DNA from: Sulfurimonas sp.
Lineage (GTDB): Bacteria > Campylobacterota > Campylobacteria > Campylobacterales > Sulfurimonadaceae
Direction of reading: 5' to 3'
Assembly (NCBI RefSeq): GCF_041583195.1
Contig: NZ_JBFHGL010000006.1
Coordinates: forward strand, 62,001-126,000
DNA length: 64,000 nt
Below the pieces are notes generated by a model. It had not been told where the DNA came from. It saw only the letters and a list, made by a program, of their open reading frames with translations, and made no database searches. Positions 1 to 9,387 of the stretch are shown one piece after another. The position numbers and the translations under genes are program-made. The number at the start of each line of letters is the position of its first letter. The stretch's first letter is position 1.

Positions 1-472
1 GTTTTGATGGTAGATTTATTTTAAGTCTATAAAAGTCACCATGGTTTAAATCAGGTATTGTTGAAGTACCAGCGTATCTTAATATCATATTTTGAGTATC
101 TCTTAACCTTAAAAACTCTACTAAAAAGTCTTTATTTAAGTCATCAGAATACTTTATTTTAAAGAAGTTGTTATGAAAAGCACCATTTACATTTGTAACT
201 ACTTGTCCTGTGTTACCTGTTCTAGTCATTAAAACATCACTTTCGGTACATAATACTGACTCAGGAGGATTTTTAATAAAATACTTATTACTTGAAGTCT
301 CTTTCAAAAACTCATTTGTTATATAAAAATAGCTATTTTCAACTTGTTCTGTAAATCTATCAGATATTTGTATTTGAAGTCCTTGATTTATTTTAGTTAA
401 ATCTTTAAGTGACTTTTCTTCCCATTCTTCACTAAACTCTTTAAATCTTAACTTAGGTACATTACTCATCAT
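1..472 (-). CDS. hsdS: Type I restriction enzyme specificity subunit HsdS, 3' end outside window
   Basis: Reading the minus strand from ATG at 472 gives an open frame that runs off the window edge (157 codons seen). It begins MMSNVPKLRFKEFSEEWEEK and continues with KSLKDLTKINQGLQIQ, the usual N-terminal target-recognition-domain start of HsdS. HsdS chooses the DNA sequence for the HsdM/HsdR complex. It starts 6 nt after the hsdM stop, so the two are co-transcribed. hsdR is not in the window and would be expected to the left. Only about a third of a normal HsdS is visible. Confidence 0.85.
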   Translation of the reverse strand, partial: MMSNVPKLRFKEFSEEWEEKSLKDLTKINQGLQIQISDRFTEQVENSYFYITNEFLKETSSNKYFIKNPPESVLCTESDVLMTRTGNTGQVVTNVNGAFHNNFFKIKYSDDLNKDFLVEFLRLRDTQNMILRYAGTSTIPDLNHGDFYRLKINLPSK

Positions 473-478
473 AAATCC

Positions 479-2038
479 CTAAAATGGTTTAGCTATGCCT
501 AGCTCATCGCAGAACTTAGCTATGGTTTCATCTGTATTAGCCATATCAACTTCAAGAGCTTTTAGTTCAAAACTAACATCATCTAAATCAATAGGCTCTT
601 CCTCTTCAAAAGTATCTACATATCTAGGGATGTTTAGGTTGTAGTCATTTTCTTTGATTTCATCCATTGAAGCTAGGTGAGAGTATTTCTCTATTTCAGT
701 CCTTGAAGCATAAGTATTAACTATCTTAGCTACATTTTCTTCTGTAAGATAGTTTTGAGTCTTTACTTTCTTGTAATCGTTTGAAGCATCTATGAAAAGT
801 ATATTATCACTATCTTCTCTACATTTTTTAAATACCAAGATACAAGTAGGAATACCTGTACCATAGAAGATATTTGCAGGTAGACCTATGACAGCATCAA
901 GGAAGTTTCTATCTTCTATAAGGTACTTTCTTATGTGACCTTCTGCTGAACCTCTAAACAGTACCCCGTGAGGTAGGACAATAGCCATAGTACCATTCTC
1001 ATCTAAATGGTGTATCATGTGTTGTACAAAAGCAAAATCGGCTTTACTAGATGGGGCTAGTTTACCGTACTGTGAGAATCTATCATCACTCAAAAACAAG
1101 TCATTAGCAGACCATTTAGCACTAAAAGGAGGATTAGCAACTATAGCTTCAAATCTCTCTTCTAAGTGTTGTGGATGTTCTAGTGTGTCATCTTGTTTGA
1201 TGTCAAACTTTCTGTAGTGAACATCGTGCATAATCATATTCATTCTAGCTAAGTTGTATGTAGTACGGTTAAGCTCTTGACCATAAAAAGCAGATACATC
1301 TTCAACCTCTTTAGCAACACGTAAAAGAAGTGAACCTGAACCACAAGTTGGGTCATAAACTGATTTTAGTTTTGATTTACCATTTGTTACTATCTTTGCT
1401 AATACTTTAGATACCTGTTGAGGAGTATAGAACTCTCCTGCTTTTTTACCTGCACCTGCGGCGAACTGAGCTATAAGATACTCATAGGCATCACCTAGAA
1501 CATCTCTGTCGTGGTTTTTAAGTTCAAAGTTGATTTTATCTAGGTGTGTAAGAACCTGAACTATAAGCTTGTTTCTTTGTTCTACAGATTTACCTAGTTT
1601 AGTTGAAGCTAAGTCAAGGTCTTCAAAAAGGTGTACAAAGTCATCTTCAGACTCTGTTCCCATAGTTGTTTGTTCTATGTTTCTAAGGATAGATGTAAGG
1701 TCTTCTAAGATAAAGTTGTTTTCTAAACCATTACCCCTTTTAGCAACCTCGGAGAATAGCTCTTCAGGTCTTAGGAAGTAACCTAGCTTTTCTATAGCCT
1801 CTTCTTTGATAGCCTCTATGTAGTCCTCTTCATCATCTGAGCCTATGATGTCAAAGTAAGTGATGTTGTCTTCTACAAGTATCTCGTTTGCATAATCTTC
1901 CATCTTCTCTGATAAGTACTTGTAAAAAATAAAACCTAATATGTAATCTCTAAACTCATCAGCATCCATCTTACCTCTAAGTGTGTTTGCTATATTCCAT
2001 AGTTGTTGTTCTAATAGTTTCTTTGCTTCTTCGCTCAT
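479..2038 (-). CDS. hsdM: Type I restriction-modification DNA methyltransferase HsdM
   Basis: This 519-residue protein has the standard HsdM layout: an N-terminal helical HsdM_N domain (about 1-150) and an N6-adenine methyltransferase core. AdoMet-binding motif I (DPTCGSGSLLL) is near residue 229 and catalytic motif IV (NPPF) at 302-305. GEFYTPQQV near 201 is also typical. It methylates adenine at sites chosen by HsdS, protecting host DNA from HsdR. Length is normal and the frame intact. It is followed 6 nt later by hsdS. The start at 2038 is the first ATG; the divergent gene at 2164 leaves about 125 bp for two promoters. Confidence 0.95.
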   Translation of the reverse strand: MSEEAKKLLEQQLWNIANTLRGKMDADEFRDYILGFIFYKYLSEKMEDYANEILVEDNITYFDIIGSDDEEDYIEAIKEEAIEKLGYFLRPEELFSEVAKRGNGLENNFILEDLTSILRNIEQTTMGTESEDDFVHLFEDLDLASTKLGKSVEQRNKLIVQVLTHLDKINFELKNHDRDVLGDAYEYLIAQFAAGAGKKAGEFYTPQQVSKVLAKIVTNGKSKLKSVYDPTCGSGSLLLRVAKEVEDVSAFYGQELNRTTYNLARMNMIMHDVHYRKFDIKQDDTLEHPQHLEERFEAIVANPPFSAKWSANDLFLSDDRFSQYGKLAPSSKADFAFVQHMIHHLDENGTMAIVLPHGVLFRGSAEGHIRKYLIEDRNFLDAVIGLPANIFYGTGIPTCILVFKKCREDSDNILFIDASNDYKKVKTQNYLTEENVAKIVNTYASRTEIEKYSHLASMDEIKENDYNLNIPRYVDTFEEEEPIDLDDVSFELKALEVDMANTDETIAKFCDELGIAKPF

Positions 2039-2163
2039 TAAATAGTTGTTCCATTATATTAATATTCGTATGGATAATATCTAAATTTTATTGAAGTACT
2101 GTTAAGAGCAATAGTGTTTTCTTTTATAGCATATACTGAGTATTAATTTTTATTATTGGATAT

Positions 2164-3294
2164 ATGATGATTAAGTTTATTAACAGAGAGCAACTCTATA
2201 AACAAGTGTGGAGTGAACCATTTACTAAGCTTGCTCCTAAACACAATGTATCAGCTACTGAACTAAGGAAGTTGTGTAATAAGTTTTTAATACCTTTACC
2301 TAAACAAGGGCATTGGCAAAGGATAGCTTTTGGTCATAATATAAAGACTCCTATACTTCCAAAATATAATACTTTAACTTTGTTGGTTGTTCAGAATAAT
2401 AGAGACTTGAAAAATATTACAAATAAATTAGCTATAAAAGTAAAAAGTTCAATAGAACCTCTTTCTAAAAAGTATGAAATCACTGTCAAAAAAACACTTT
2501 CAAGACCACATCTAATAATCGCTAAAACTCGAGACCAACTAAAGTCTAGAAAACCAGATGAGTATGGAATGCTGCATTCAGGAAATGGTGGTTTTGATAT
2601 GAGGATATCTCAAAAACAATCTATACATGTACTCAGAGTACTAGATGCATTAATAAAATGGTTTGAGAAAGAAGGATATACCGTAGATGTTTTCAATAGA
2701 TATGGTACATATGTTCAGGTTGATGGTGAAGAGATACAAATAGCAGTAGAAGAAAAATCAAATATTACAAAAACAACCATTGTAAATAATGGATATTGGG
2801 ACCAGACTATTCGAGAATATACTCCAAGTGGAAAAGTATCTTTAATGATTAAAAGCTATGTTGGAAATATGAGGCAAACATGGTCAGCTGGAAAACTCTA
2901 TACACTAGAGGAACTATTACCAAGTTTTATAGAGGCTATTTTTAAGTATGCAGCTGTAAAAAAAGAAAATAGACTCTTACGGGAACAAGAAGAGAAAGAC
3001 CAAGAAAAAGCTAGGCTAGAAAGAGTGTATAAAGAGAAATGTGAAATCCTTGAACAGGAGAAGGTTAAAGAACTAGAACAGCAAGTCAAAGATTGGCATT
3101 TTACTATGCAGCTTCAAAACTACATATCAGCAGTAGAAGAGAAAGCTAAAGTAAATAATGAAGAGATACCATTAGAGACTATGAAATGGTTAGAATGGGC
3201 AAGGCGTCATCTTGATAATAGAAATCCACTTAAAGATGGTTTACCAACTTATAGAACTTCAGAAGATATAATAAGTTTTGAAGATATAGTCTAA
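2164..3294 (+). CDS. Conserved hypothetical protein with HTH-like N-terminus and coiled coil
   Basis: This 376-residue protein belongs to no enzyme family I can name. Its N-terminus (residues 5-50, NREQLYKQVWSEPFTKLAPK then VSATELRKLCNKFLIPLPKQGHW) matches a recurrent motif in mobile-element-associated hypotheticals that resembles a helix-turn-helix. Residues about 265-330 are rich in E, K and Q and should form a coiled coil. The middle is mixed alpha/beta. It is divergent from hsdM, so it may be island cargo rather than part of the restriction system. DNA binding is inferred only from the N-terminal motif. Confidence 0.7.
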   Translation: MMIKFINREQLYKQVWSEPFTKLAPKHNVSATELRKLCNKFLIPLPKQGHWQRIAFGHNIKTPILPKYNTLTLLVVQNNRDLKNITNKLAIKVKSSIEPLSKKYEITVKKTLSRPHLIIAKTRDQLKSRKPDEYGMLHSGNGGFDMRISQKQSIHVLRVLDALIKWFEKEGYTVDVFNRYGTYVQVDGEEIQIAVEEKSNITKTTIVNNGYWDQTIREYTPSGKVSLMIKSYVGNMRQTWSAGKLYTLEELLPSFIEAIFKYAAVKKENRLLREQEEKDQEKARLERVYKEKCEILEQEKVKELEQQVKDWHFTMQLQNYISAVEEKAKVNNEEIPLETMKWLEWARRHLDNRNPLKDGLPTYRTSEDIISFEDIV

Positions 3295-3465
3295 GGTTTA
3301 ATGACTTGCTATTGTAAGATGATTTCATGCTCTGCAACACTCTCTACACAAATAATTATACTAATGCCTTTCTTGTTCCAAAAATTACAGGTTGTGAGAC
3401 ACTAGAATGTGATGCAATCTTAAAATTTACGAGAAACATTCTTCCTCCTATGAGTTCTGATTTCA

Positions 3466-4785
3466 TTGCGCCCATTAATTATAACCGAAACAAACATCAT
3501 ATTAAATAGGACATTAATTAAAATATTGATATTATCTTATATCACTTTTCTAGGAGCTCTTTTGACAAATTCTTCCTTCGCTATATGGTCTGAAAATACA
3601 GATATAAATATGGATTTACATATAAATTGCTGGATTTTTGGAAAAGGGCATGATGCTATAGACTTTGGTTTAATGTTATCAAAAGCAGTGCAAAATGATA
3701 CAGTATACTTTTATGTGCCTTTTCAGATTAAAGAAGAAAATGTTATTAATTTAACAAAGATAATACAAACAGACGAATCAATTAGATCTATCATTTTTAA
3801 CGAGGAAGTTTATGCAGATGAGAGATTAAGCACTGCCCCAAATTGTAAATTTTATACTCGTGAGAATGGAGATGTCTTTAGTTTTTGTTTATCAGAAATA
3901 GAACATGAACCTAATTACCAAAATGGTACATTATTAACTTTTAATATCTTAGGCGATACAAAAGAAAAACTCACTTATTTTAGATTTAGATTGAAAAATA
4001 TTTCTGATGGTAAAATATTTAAAAGGAGTGAGAGGCAAGTTTCTGCTTTAACTGGTATCAATGAGGATCATATCAACATTGAAATTAATATAAATCAATT
4101 TCGGAAACTGTGTACTACATTGAAGACGAAGATACATCAATCTAAGAGTATATTTAATAGAATCAATATGTTCTTAATAGCAGATATAGATCTTACTCCT
4201 ATATTTTCAACTCATACTGAAAGACCAAAGACAAGAACCCTTGAGGATGCAGAACAATGGAAGCGGTATATGGAAGTACAAAATAATGACCGCTATCTTG
4301 CGTATCAATATAAGAAAGAAATTCTAGAGACGGATAATGGAGAAACTACAAGGAAATTATTCCATGACTTCACCATTTTTAGTAAGTTTGAGCAAGTTAA
4401 AGCGACTCAATTTATAAAGAGTAAAGCATTCATATTCTTAACCGCAATTGGATTATTGTCAAGTATTATCGTTACATATGGTTTTAACTATTATAATGCT
4501 CATTCAGAATCAATTGAACTGACCAAGATTAAGGGGTTAGAACATATTGCCTTAGATAACAATAAATCGATAGTATCTATAAACAATGAGCTCCATATTG
4601 TGAAGAATTTAGTTAATGCAGGTTCAGATACTTTACTCTCCATTAAAGATGATTTAAATACTTTCAAAAATGATGGTGTTAATACAAAACCACTAAAAGA
4701 AATTACACACAATAAACAGGGTAAACGAGATGTTTTATCTGTTAAAAAAGATAGCCACACACTTATCAAGGAAAAACAAAAATGA
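3466..4785 (+). CDS. Membrane-anchored protein of unknown function, first gene of PIN-GNAT operon
   Basis: The frame is open for 439 codons and its stop overlaps the next start (ATGA at 4782), so it is translationally coupled to the PIN-GNAT-EVE gene. The start is uncertain: 3466 and 3526 are TTG codons and 3610 is the first ATG, none with a strong ribosome site. The upstream versions add a hydrophobic signal-like segment (residues 20-40). A clear transmembrane helix lies at about 320-340 (KAFIFLTAIGLLSSIIVTYG), followed by a polar, helical tail of about 100 residues. The large middle domain is not recognised. It may anchor or sense for the downstream PIN protein. Confidence 0.7.
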   Translation: MRPLIITETNIILNRTLIKILILSYITFLGALLTNSSFAIWSENTDINMDLHINCWIFGKGHDAIDFGLMLSKAVQNDTVYFYVPFQIKEENVINLTKIIQTDESIRSIIFNEEVYADERLSTAPNCKFYTRENGDVFSFCLSEIEHEPNYQNGTLLTFNILGDTKEKLTYFRFRLKNISDGKIFKRSERQVSALTGINEDHINIEININQFRKLCTTLKTKIHQSKSIFNRINMFLIADIDLTPIFSTHTERPKTRTLEDAEQWKRYMEVQNNDRYLAYQYKKEILETDNGETTRKLFHDFTIFSKFEQVKATQFIKSKAFIFLTAIGLLSSIIVTYGFNYYNAHSESIELTKIKGLEHIALDNNKSIVSINNELHIVKNLVNAGSDTLLSIKDDLNTFKNDGVNTKPLKEITHNKQGKRDVLSVKKDSHTLIKEKQK

Positions 4786-6281
4786 GGATATTAATTGACA
4801 CAAATATCTTCATTCACTTTGAAGATAATAAAGTCATGGATGAAAGCTATTCAAAATTCCTAAGATTATGTTCTCTGTATAAACATCAGATAGTTGTACA
4901 TCCATATTCTATTGAAGATATACTGCAAGACAAAGATCCTGTTAGGAAAAGTATTAGCCTTTCAAAAGTTAAAAGATATCAAGCTCTTGAATATCCACCA
5001 ATCCCTACGCAAACAGAGTTAAATGATTTAGGATTAAATTCATCAACTAGGAACGATGAAGTAGACAATATTATTTTATTCGCATTAGTTAAAGAAACGG
5101 TCGGTATATTAATTACTGAAGATGTTGGGATACATAAAAAAGCAAAGTATTTAGGATTGGATACAAGAGTCCTTTTTTTAAAGCAAGCCCTACATGCTTT
5201 GGAACTCTTGCATACTATTGAAGATCACCGATATCCTAATATTATAAATAACAAAGTATATAATCTAAATATTAATGAACCATTCTTCGATTCTTTAAAG
5301 CTTGACTATCCTGAGTTCAGCATATGGTTTAAAAGGATAAGTCAAGAGGCAAGAGATTGTTGGATATATAATGGGCATGATAACTCTTTGGGTGGATTAA
5401 TTATTTATAAAGATGAGATGAATCCTGTTATTACACATAACGGAGAGATATTAGAAGGTAAAACACTTAAGATATCAACATTAAAAGTTTCCGAACAAGA
5501 GCAAGGTAAAAAGATAGGAGAGCTTTTTTTAAAAAAAATATTTAGTTTTGCACTTAAAAATGATTATAAAAATATTTACTTAACAACTAAAAAGAATAAG
5601 CAAGAATATCTTATTAATCTTATTGAAGACTTTGGATTTAAAGAATTTGAATTATGTACAAAACAAAGAGATATAGTATATGTAAAAGAGATACCTTCTT
5701 CAGCACCATATAACCGTCAGCTTGATAGCTTTGAATATCATAAAAAGTTTTTTCCATATTTTGATGCTCATAGAACAAAGAAACATTTTATACCAATTCA
5801 ACCATCTTTTCATAGAATTCTTTTCCCAGAAATCGAAAAACAACAACAGTTTTTTTATAATAATCTACAAGCTGGAAATACAATCAAAAAAATATACCTA
5901 TCTCATTCTAAGTATACTAAAATGTCTTCAGGAGATATCGTATTATTTTATCGTTCAGAAGATCGTAAAGCTATCACTACACTCGGTATTGTAGAACATA
6001 TAAAAAATGCTAAAGCTAATGATTTTAATAAAGTCTTGGAATATTCAATAAAAAGGTCTGTTTACAACTATGAGCAGATTAAAGAGTATTCTAAAAAAGA
6101 CACACTCATAGTTTTATTTAGAATTATTAGTCATTTTAATACTCCACTTACAAGAGAGTGGCTATTATCAAATACACAATATAAGAATTGGCAAGCTATT
6201 ACTGAGATAGATGATACATCTTTTAGAAAAATTTTAAAACATGACAATTACCAATATTTCAACTATAGGGATGAATACTAA
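4782..6281 (+). CDS. PIN nuclease - GNAT acetyltransferase - EVE domain fusion
   Basis: Three domains can be read in 499 residues. Residues 1-150 are a PIN ribonuclease with acidic positions D6 (in LIDTN), E45/D46, D95 (in NDEVDN) and D114 (in ITEDVG). Residues about 170-305 resemble a GNAT acetyltransferase with an acetyl-CoA loop QGKKIG at 241-246. Residues about 315-495 look like an EVE/PUA-type domain (GDIVLFYRSEDRK). PIN domains cut RNA; EVE folds bind modified bases or RNA. The gene is coupled by ATGA to the upstream membrane protein and is followed 3 nt later by an ASCH protein. The architecture suggests RNA- or tRNA-directed toxicity or defence; that role is inferred. Confidence 0.8.
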   Translation: MRILIDTNIFIHFEDNKVMDESYSKFLRLCSLYKHQIVVHPYSIEDILQDKDPVRKSISLSKVKRYQALEYPPIPTQTELNDLGLNSSTRNDEVDNIILFALVKETVGILITEDVGIHKKAKYLGLDTRVLFLKQALHALELLHTIEDHRYPNIINNKVYNLNINEPFFDSLKLDYPEFSIWFKRISQEARDCWIYNGHDNSLGGLIIYKDEMNPVITHNGEILEGKTLKISTLKVSEQEQGKKIGELFLKKIFSFALKNDYKNIYLTTKKNKQEYLINLIEDFGFKEFELCTKQRDIVYVKEIPSSAPYNRQLDSFEYHKKFFPYFDAHRTKKHFIPIQPSFHRILFPEIEKQQQFFYNNLQAGNTIKKIYLSHSKYTKMSSGDIVLFYRSEDRKAITTLGIVEHIKNAKANDFNKVLEYSIKRSVYNYEQIKEYSKKDTLIVLFRIISHFNTPLTREWLLSNTQYKNWQAITEIDDTSFRKILKHDNYQYFNYRDEY

Positions 6282-6284
6282 TAT

Positions 6285-6683
6285 ATGAATGTCATCATCT
6301 CAATTAAACCGAAATACGTTAAACATATATTGGACGGTAGTAAAAAGTTTGAATTTAGAAAAAAAATATTTAAAAAAGAAGTGAACAAAGTATATATTTA
6401 TGCCTCAGCTCCAACAATGCGTATAGTAGCTTCATTTAACATACAAGATGTTATTATGGATGAACCTAGCAAACTATGGGAGCGATGCTCTAAATATGCT
6501 GGTATTAGTTCTAATGAATATGATAAATATTACTCTGGTAAATCAATTGGATATGCAATTAAAATTACAAATCTAAAAATTTTTAAAGAGCCTATCATAG
6601 CACAATCAGTCATAAGAAATTTTAAGGCCCCGCAATCTTTCCTATATACAGATAAAGACTTAGAGTTATGTAGTGTCAGATGA
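6285..6683 (+). CDS. ASCH/PUA-like domain protein
   Basis: This 132-residue protein starts VIISIKPKYVKHILDGSKKF, then EFRKK, the beta-barrel signature of ASCH domains (I-P-x-x-A/V-x-x-I-L-x-G-x-K-x-x-E-x-R). ASCH domains are related to PUA/EVE folds and bind RNA or modified nucleotides. It starts 3 nt after the PIN-GNAT-EVE gene and is surely co-expressed. Two base-recognition folds (EVE and ASCH) in one operon with a nuclease suggests recognition of a modified or damaged nucleic acid. Whether it is a partner, antitoxin or specificity factor cannot be told from sequence. Confidence 0.75.
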   Translation: MNVIISIKPKYVKHILDGSKKFEFRKKIFKKEVNKVYIYASAPTMRIVASFNIQDVIMDEPSKLWERCSKYAGISSNEYDKYYSGKSIGYAIKITNLKIFKEPIIAQSVIRNFKAPQSFLYTDKDLELCSVR

Positions 6684-6732
6684 AGTCTAGTTTTATTGAA
6701 CTATTTTCTAAAGCCCTACAAAAAGGAAAAAT

Positions 6733-7350
6733 ATGAAAATCCATCTACCATATGCAGAAAATATATATAAAAATAATTGGTTTTTTGCGCTGCTTTGGGC
6801 GTTATTGACATTTGCATATTTAATAGTTGAGAATTATTTTGTTTGTGTTAAGGATATTAAATGGTTTGGTTCATATTATTTGGGAGTATATGTACTCTTT
6901 TCAATATACATACTTTATATGATTAAATATTTGTTTGATCAAAATGAAAAAATTATTTATAATGTAAAAAATGATAACAATATTTTAGAAGATGTATCTA
7001 TGATTAATCAAATTGGTATAAGCAAAGAATTAAATATTTTACCATTATATTATGTACTTCTCTTTTCAATTTCAAAGGTCATATTATTTTTAGTAAATAT
7101 ACCTAATTTAAAGCTTGTTAATCCAAGTACATACTTTACCTATTTTGGTTTCAATGCTTATTTGTTAATAGTTATGGGTGTATTTTGGTATAGATATAAT
7201 AAGCTTAAAATATACGTAGTTAAAGAAAAAAGAATATCAATATCTTATACAATATTTATAATCGTGTATACTCTTTTAATGTTATTTGGAGAACATCTGC
7301 CATTTTTGAAAGATATAGTTGAACTATTGCAATGTGTATTAAAAAAGTAA
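6733..7350 (+). CDS. Small integral membrane protein, unknown
   Basis: This 205-residue protein has about five hydrophobic helices (near residues 15-33, 45-65, 105-122, 130-152 and 170-190) with short charged loops, and no motif I recognise. A ribosome site AAAAAGGAAAA lies just before the ATG. It follows the ASCH gene by 49 nt on the same strand and could be the last gene of that operon. Its codon use is very AT-rich, like the rest of the island. Function unknown. Confidence 0.6.
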   Translation: MKIHLPYAENIYKNNWFFALLWALLTFAYLIVENYFVCVKDIKWFGSYYLGVYVLFSIYILYMIKYLFDQNEKIIYNVKNDNNILEDVSMINQIGISKELNILPLYYVLLFSISKVILFLVNIPNLKLVNPSTYFTYFGFNAYLLIVMGVFWYRYNKLKIYVVKEKRISISYTIFIIVYTLLMLFGEHLPFLKDIVELLQCVLKK

Positions 7351-7367
7351 ATATTTATTTAATAAAA

Positions 7368-7553
7368 CTAAAAAAACTTATTAAGAGCCTTTCTAAAAGA
7401 CTCACTATGGACATATCCCAAAATTATAAAGCCTATACCAATACTTACGAATATACCAAAAGTACTTTGTTTATATAAACTATATACAAGTAAAATAAAT
7501 GCGCTGATATATACACATACAATAAAGTATTTATAAAATGTTTTTTCATTCAT
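7368..7553 (-). CDS. Very small membrane protein
   Basis: A 61-residue frame with two hydrophobic helices (residues 10-27 and 32-48) and a short basic tail. Its start overlaps the stop of the preceding 73-residue gene by 4 nt (7550-7553), which supports translation as a coupled pair. No family recognised. Confidence 0.45.
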   Translation of the reverse strand: MNEKTFYKYFIVCVYISAFILLVYSLYKQSTFGIFVSIGIGFIILGYVHSESFRKALNKFF

Positions 7554-7771
7554 ATGTTAATCTCAATTACTTTGTTTTCTATCTCAACACCATAAGCTGA
7601 CAAATTAATTTTAAAGTGTTCTTTTATTGAAGCTGCAATATCACTGTTAACACTATTTAAAATACATTCACTTTGGATGTTGATTCCATTTTCTTTTGAA
7701 TCGAAAGATAATACACTTTTCTTATCTTTATCTAAATTTATGGCCATATTATATTTTTTAATTATCAGCAT
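7550..7771 (-). CDS. Small hypothetical protein coupled to membrane peptide
   Basis: This 73-residue soluble protein looks beta-rich (alternating hydrophobic pattern in NIQSECILNSVNSDIAASIK). Start at 7771 is preceded by AAAAGG; an in-frame ATG at 7747 is an alternative. It overlaps the downstream 61-residue membrane protein by 4 nt. No known family. Together with the 201-residue protein at 7824 it forms a small minus-strand cluster inside the island. Confidence 0.45.
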   Translation of the reverse strand: MLIIKKYNMAINLDKDKKSVLSFDSKENGINIQSECILNSVNSDIAASIKEHFKINLSAYGVEIENKVIEINI

Positions 7772-7823
7772 TTTATACCTTTTAATTACCGTTGAGTATT
7801 ATAGTAATAAGTGTAAATGGATA

Positions 7824-8429
7824 CTAATATATATCTATTTTATTCTTTAATTTAATATGACTTGACAAAAAAAATAATAAAACTAAAATACTGACACTGA
7901 TAGATATGTATGAAACTAATTCAATTATGTCAAACTTGTAACCATACATGTTAAGGAACTTACCTACAAAAGATAAAAGCAACAGAATTAGACCTATGGC
8001 TACTAAAGCTCCTTTTTTGACAATATACAAAAACTTTTTAAAAGTAGCAAATAAAACTACTCTTAACCATCCTGAAGTATGAAAAATAAAATGGTAAAAA
8101 GCATATGCAACGTAAATTATAGAAAGAATTAATAATGTAGATAAGAGCATAATCTCATTCATTGTGTAGACTTTGTATAAGAGCATAATCTTATATATAA
8201 TAATTAAAATTGTAATTGATATAAATATCCTTATTATATAGTATTTAATATTTTTTTTTAATTTAAACTTTTGAATAATATAATGTCTTTTACTGCTATA
8301 GAAGCTTCTATTGATGTTAATATTTATAAGATTATTTATATAGTTAATTTCTTTTTTATAAAGAAAATACTCTATGCTAAAAAATATTGTGGAGATAAAT
8401 TCTAGTAATAATATATGTGACTCAGGCAT
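7824..8429 (-). CDS. Multi-pass membrane protein, unknown
   Basis: This 201-residue protein has about five strongly hydrophobic segments and a basic region near residues 40-65 (rich in R, K, H). There are no enzyme motifs. It is divergent from the DprA-like gene at 8539, with an AT-rich promoter region between. The gene may be cargo of the integrated element; function is not known. Confidence 0.5.
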   Translation of the reverse strand: MPESHILLLEFISTIFFSIEYFLYKKEINYINNLINININRSFYSSKRHYIIQKFKLKKNIKYYIIRIFISITILIIIYKIMLLYKVYTMNEIMLLSTLLILSIIYVAYAFYHFIFHTSGWLRVVLFATFKKFLYIVKKGALVAIGLILLLLSFVGKFLNMYGYKFDIIELVSYISISVSILVLLFFLSSHIKLKNKIDIY

Positions 8430-8538
8430 ATGTTTTAAAACCTTATTTTAATATGTTGTATTATAATAATATTATAATGTTTTTGATATACTAACTAGTA
8501 ATATAAGTATAACGAAAACAATTTTATGGAGAGTTTTA

Positions 8539-9387
8539 ATGATTAGCGCTGTTTCACCTTATGAAGAACTAATTGCTTATGAAACTTTGTGGGCAAGACA
8601 AAGTTCGACATTAGCTAAGATAGCAACTTTTTTAAAAAATGTTTCTATTCCTTCTAAAGCATCATTTGATTTAAGTGATATGACTAAAAAAGAAGAAGTT
8701 GAAGGTTTTTTTTCTCAAATACCAAAAGATTTTTCAGTTATTACAGCAGAAAGTGCACAATATCCGCAATCATTAAAAGATCCAAAACATCAAATTAAGC
8801 TATTTTACTATAAAGGTGATTTAGGATTACTAGAGGCAGAAAAAAGAATATCTATTGTTGGTGCAAGAAAAACAAGTGAAGAAGGAAGAAGAAGAGCTGC
8901 TAAAATAGCTAGATTATTAGTAAAGCAAGGTTATGTAATCGTTTCTGGTTTAGCTGCAGGAATAGATACAAGTGCAATGGAAGCTACAATTGATGTTGGT
9001 GGCAAAGTAATAGGTGTAATTGGAACACCAATAAATCAATATTATCCAAAAGAAAATAAGTCTCTACAAGATGAAATAGCTAACAAGCATCTTTTAATTA
9101 GTCATGTACCAATTTATAAATATTCTAAAGAACCATTTAATAGCAAAAAATTTTATTTTCCACAAAGAAATACAGTAATGGCAGCTATATCTGATGCCAC
9201 AATTATAGTTGAAGCTTCTGACACGAGTGGTTCTCTAACCCAAGCTAGAGCATGTATAAATATGGGAAGAAAATTATTTATACTTGATTCATGTTTTGAA
9301 AATTCATCTATAACATGGCCAAAAAAATATCTAGAACATGGTGCTATTAGAGTAAAGAGTATAAAAGATATAGTGGATAATCTTTAA
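8539..9387 (+). CDS. DprA/SMF-like Rossmann (SLOG) protein paired with a phosphoribosyltransferase
   Basis: This 282-residue protein matches the DprA/Smf core: ISIVGARKTSEEGRRRAAKI near 115, VSGLAAGIDTSAMEATIDVGG near 150, and FPQRNTVMAAISDATIIVEA near 215, the nucleotide-binding loops of the family. DprA normally loads RecA on incoming DNA, but island-borne copies like this are shorter and belong to the wider SLOG superfamily. The start has a GGAGAG ribosome site. Its stop overlaps the start of the phosphoribosyltransferase (TAATG at 9385-9389), so the two work as a unit. It is probably not the housekeeping dprA, given its place inside the element. Confidence 0.85.
   Translation: MISAVSPYEELIAYETLWARQSSTLAKIATFLKNVSIPSKASFDLSDMTKKEEVEGFFSQIPKDFSVITAESAQYPQSLKDPKHQIKLFYYKGDLGLLEAEKRISIVGARKTSEEGRRRAAKIARLLVKQGYVIVSGLAAGIDTSAMEATIDVGGKVIGVIGTPINQYYPKENKSLQDEIANKHLLISHVPIYKYSKEPFNSKKFYFPQRNTVMAAISDATIIVEASDTSGSLTQARACINMGRKLFILDSCFENSSITWPKKYLEHGAIRVKSIKDIVDNL

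Noticed and set aside
3327-3509. 60-codon frame before the membrane protein at 3466
   Set aside because: No ribosome site, odd composition and no recognisable motif; may be a remnant but cannot be supported.
6680-6736. 18-codon frame (MKSSFIELFSKALQKGKI) that bridges the ASCH gene and the next gene with overlaps on both ends
   Set aside because: It contains the ribosome site of the next gene, is very short, and both overlaps can arise by chance in such AT-rich DNA.
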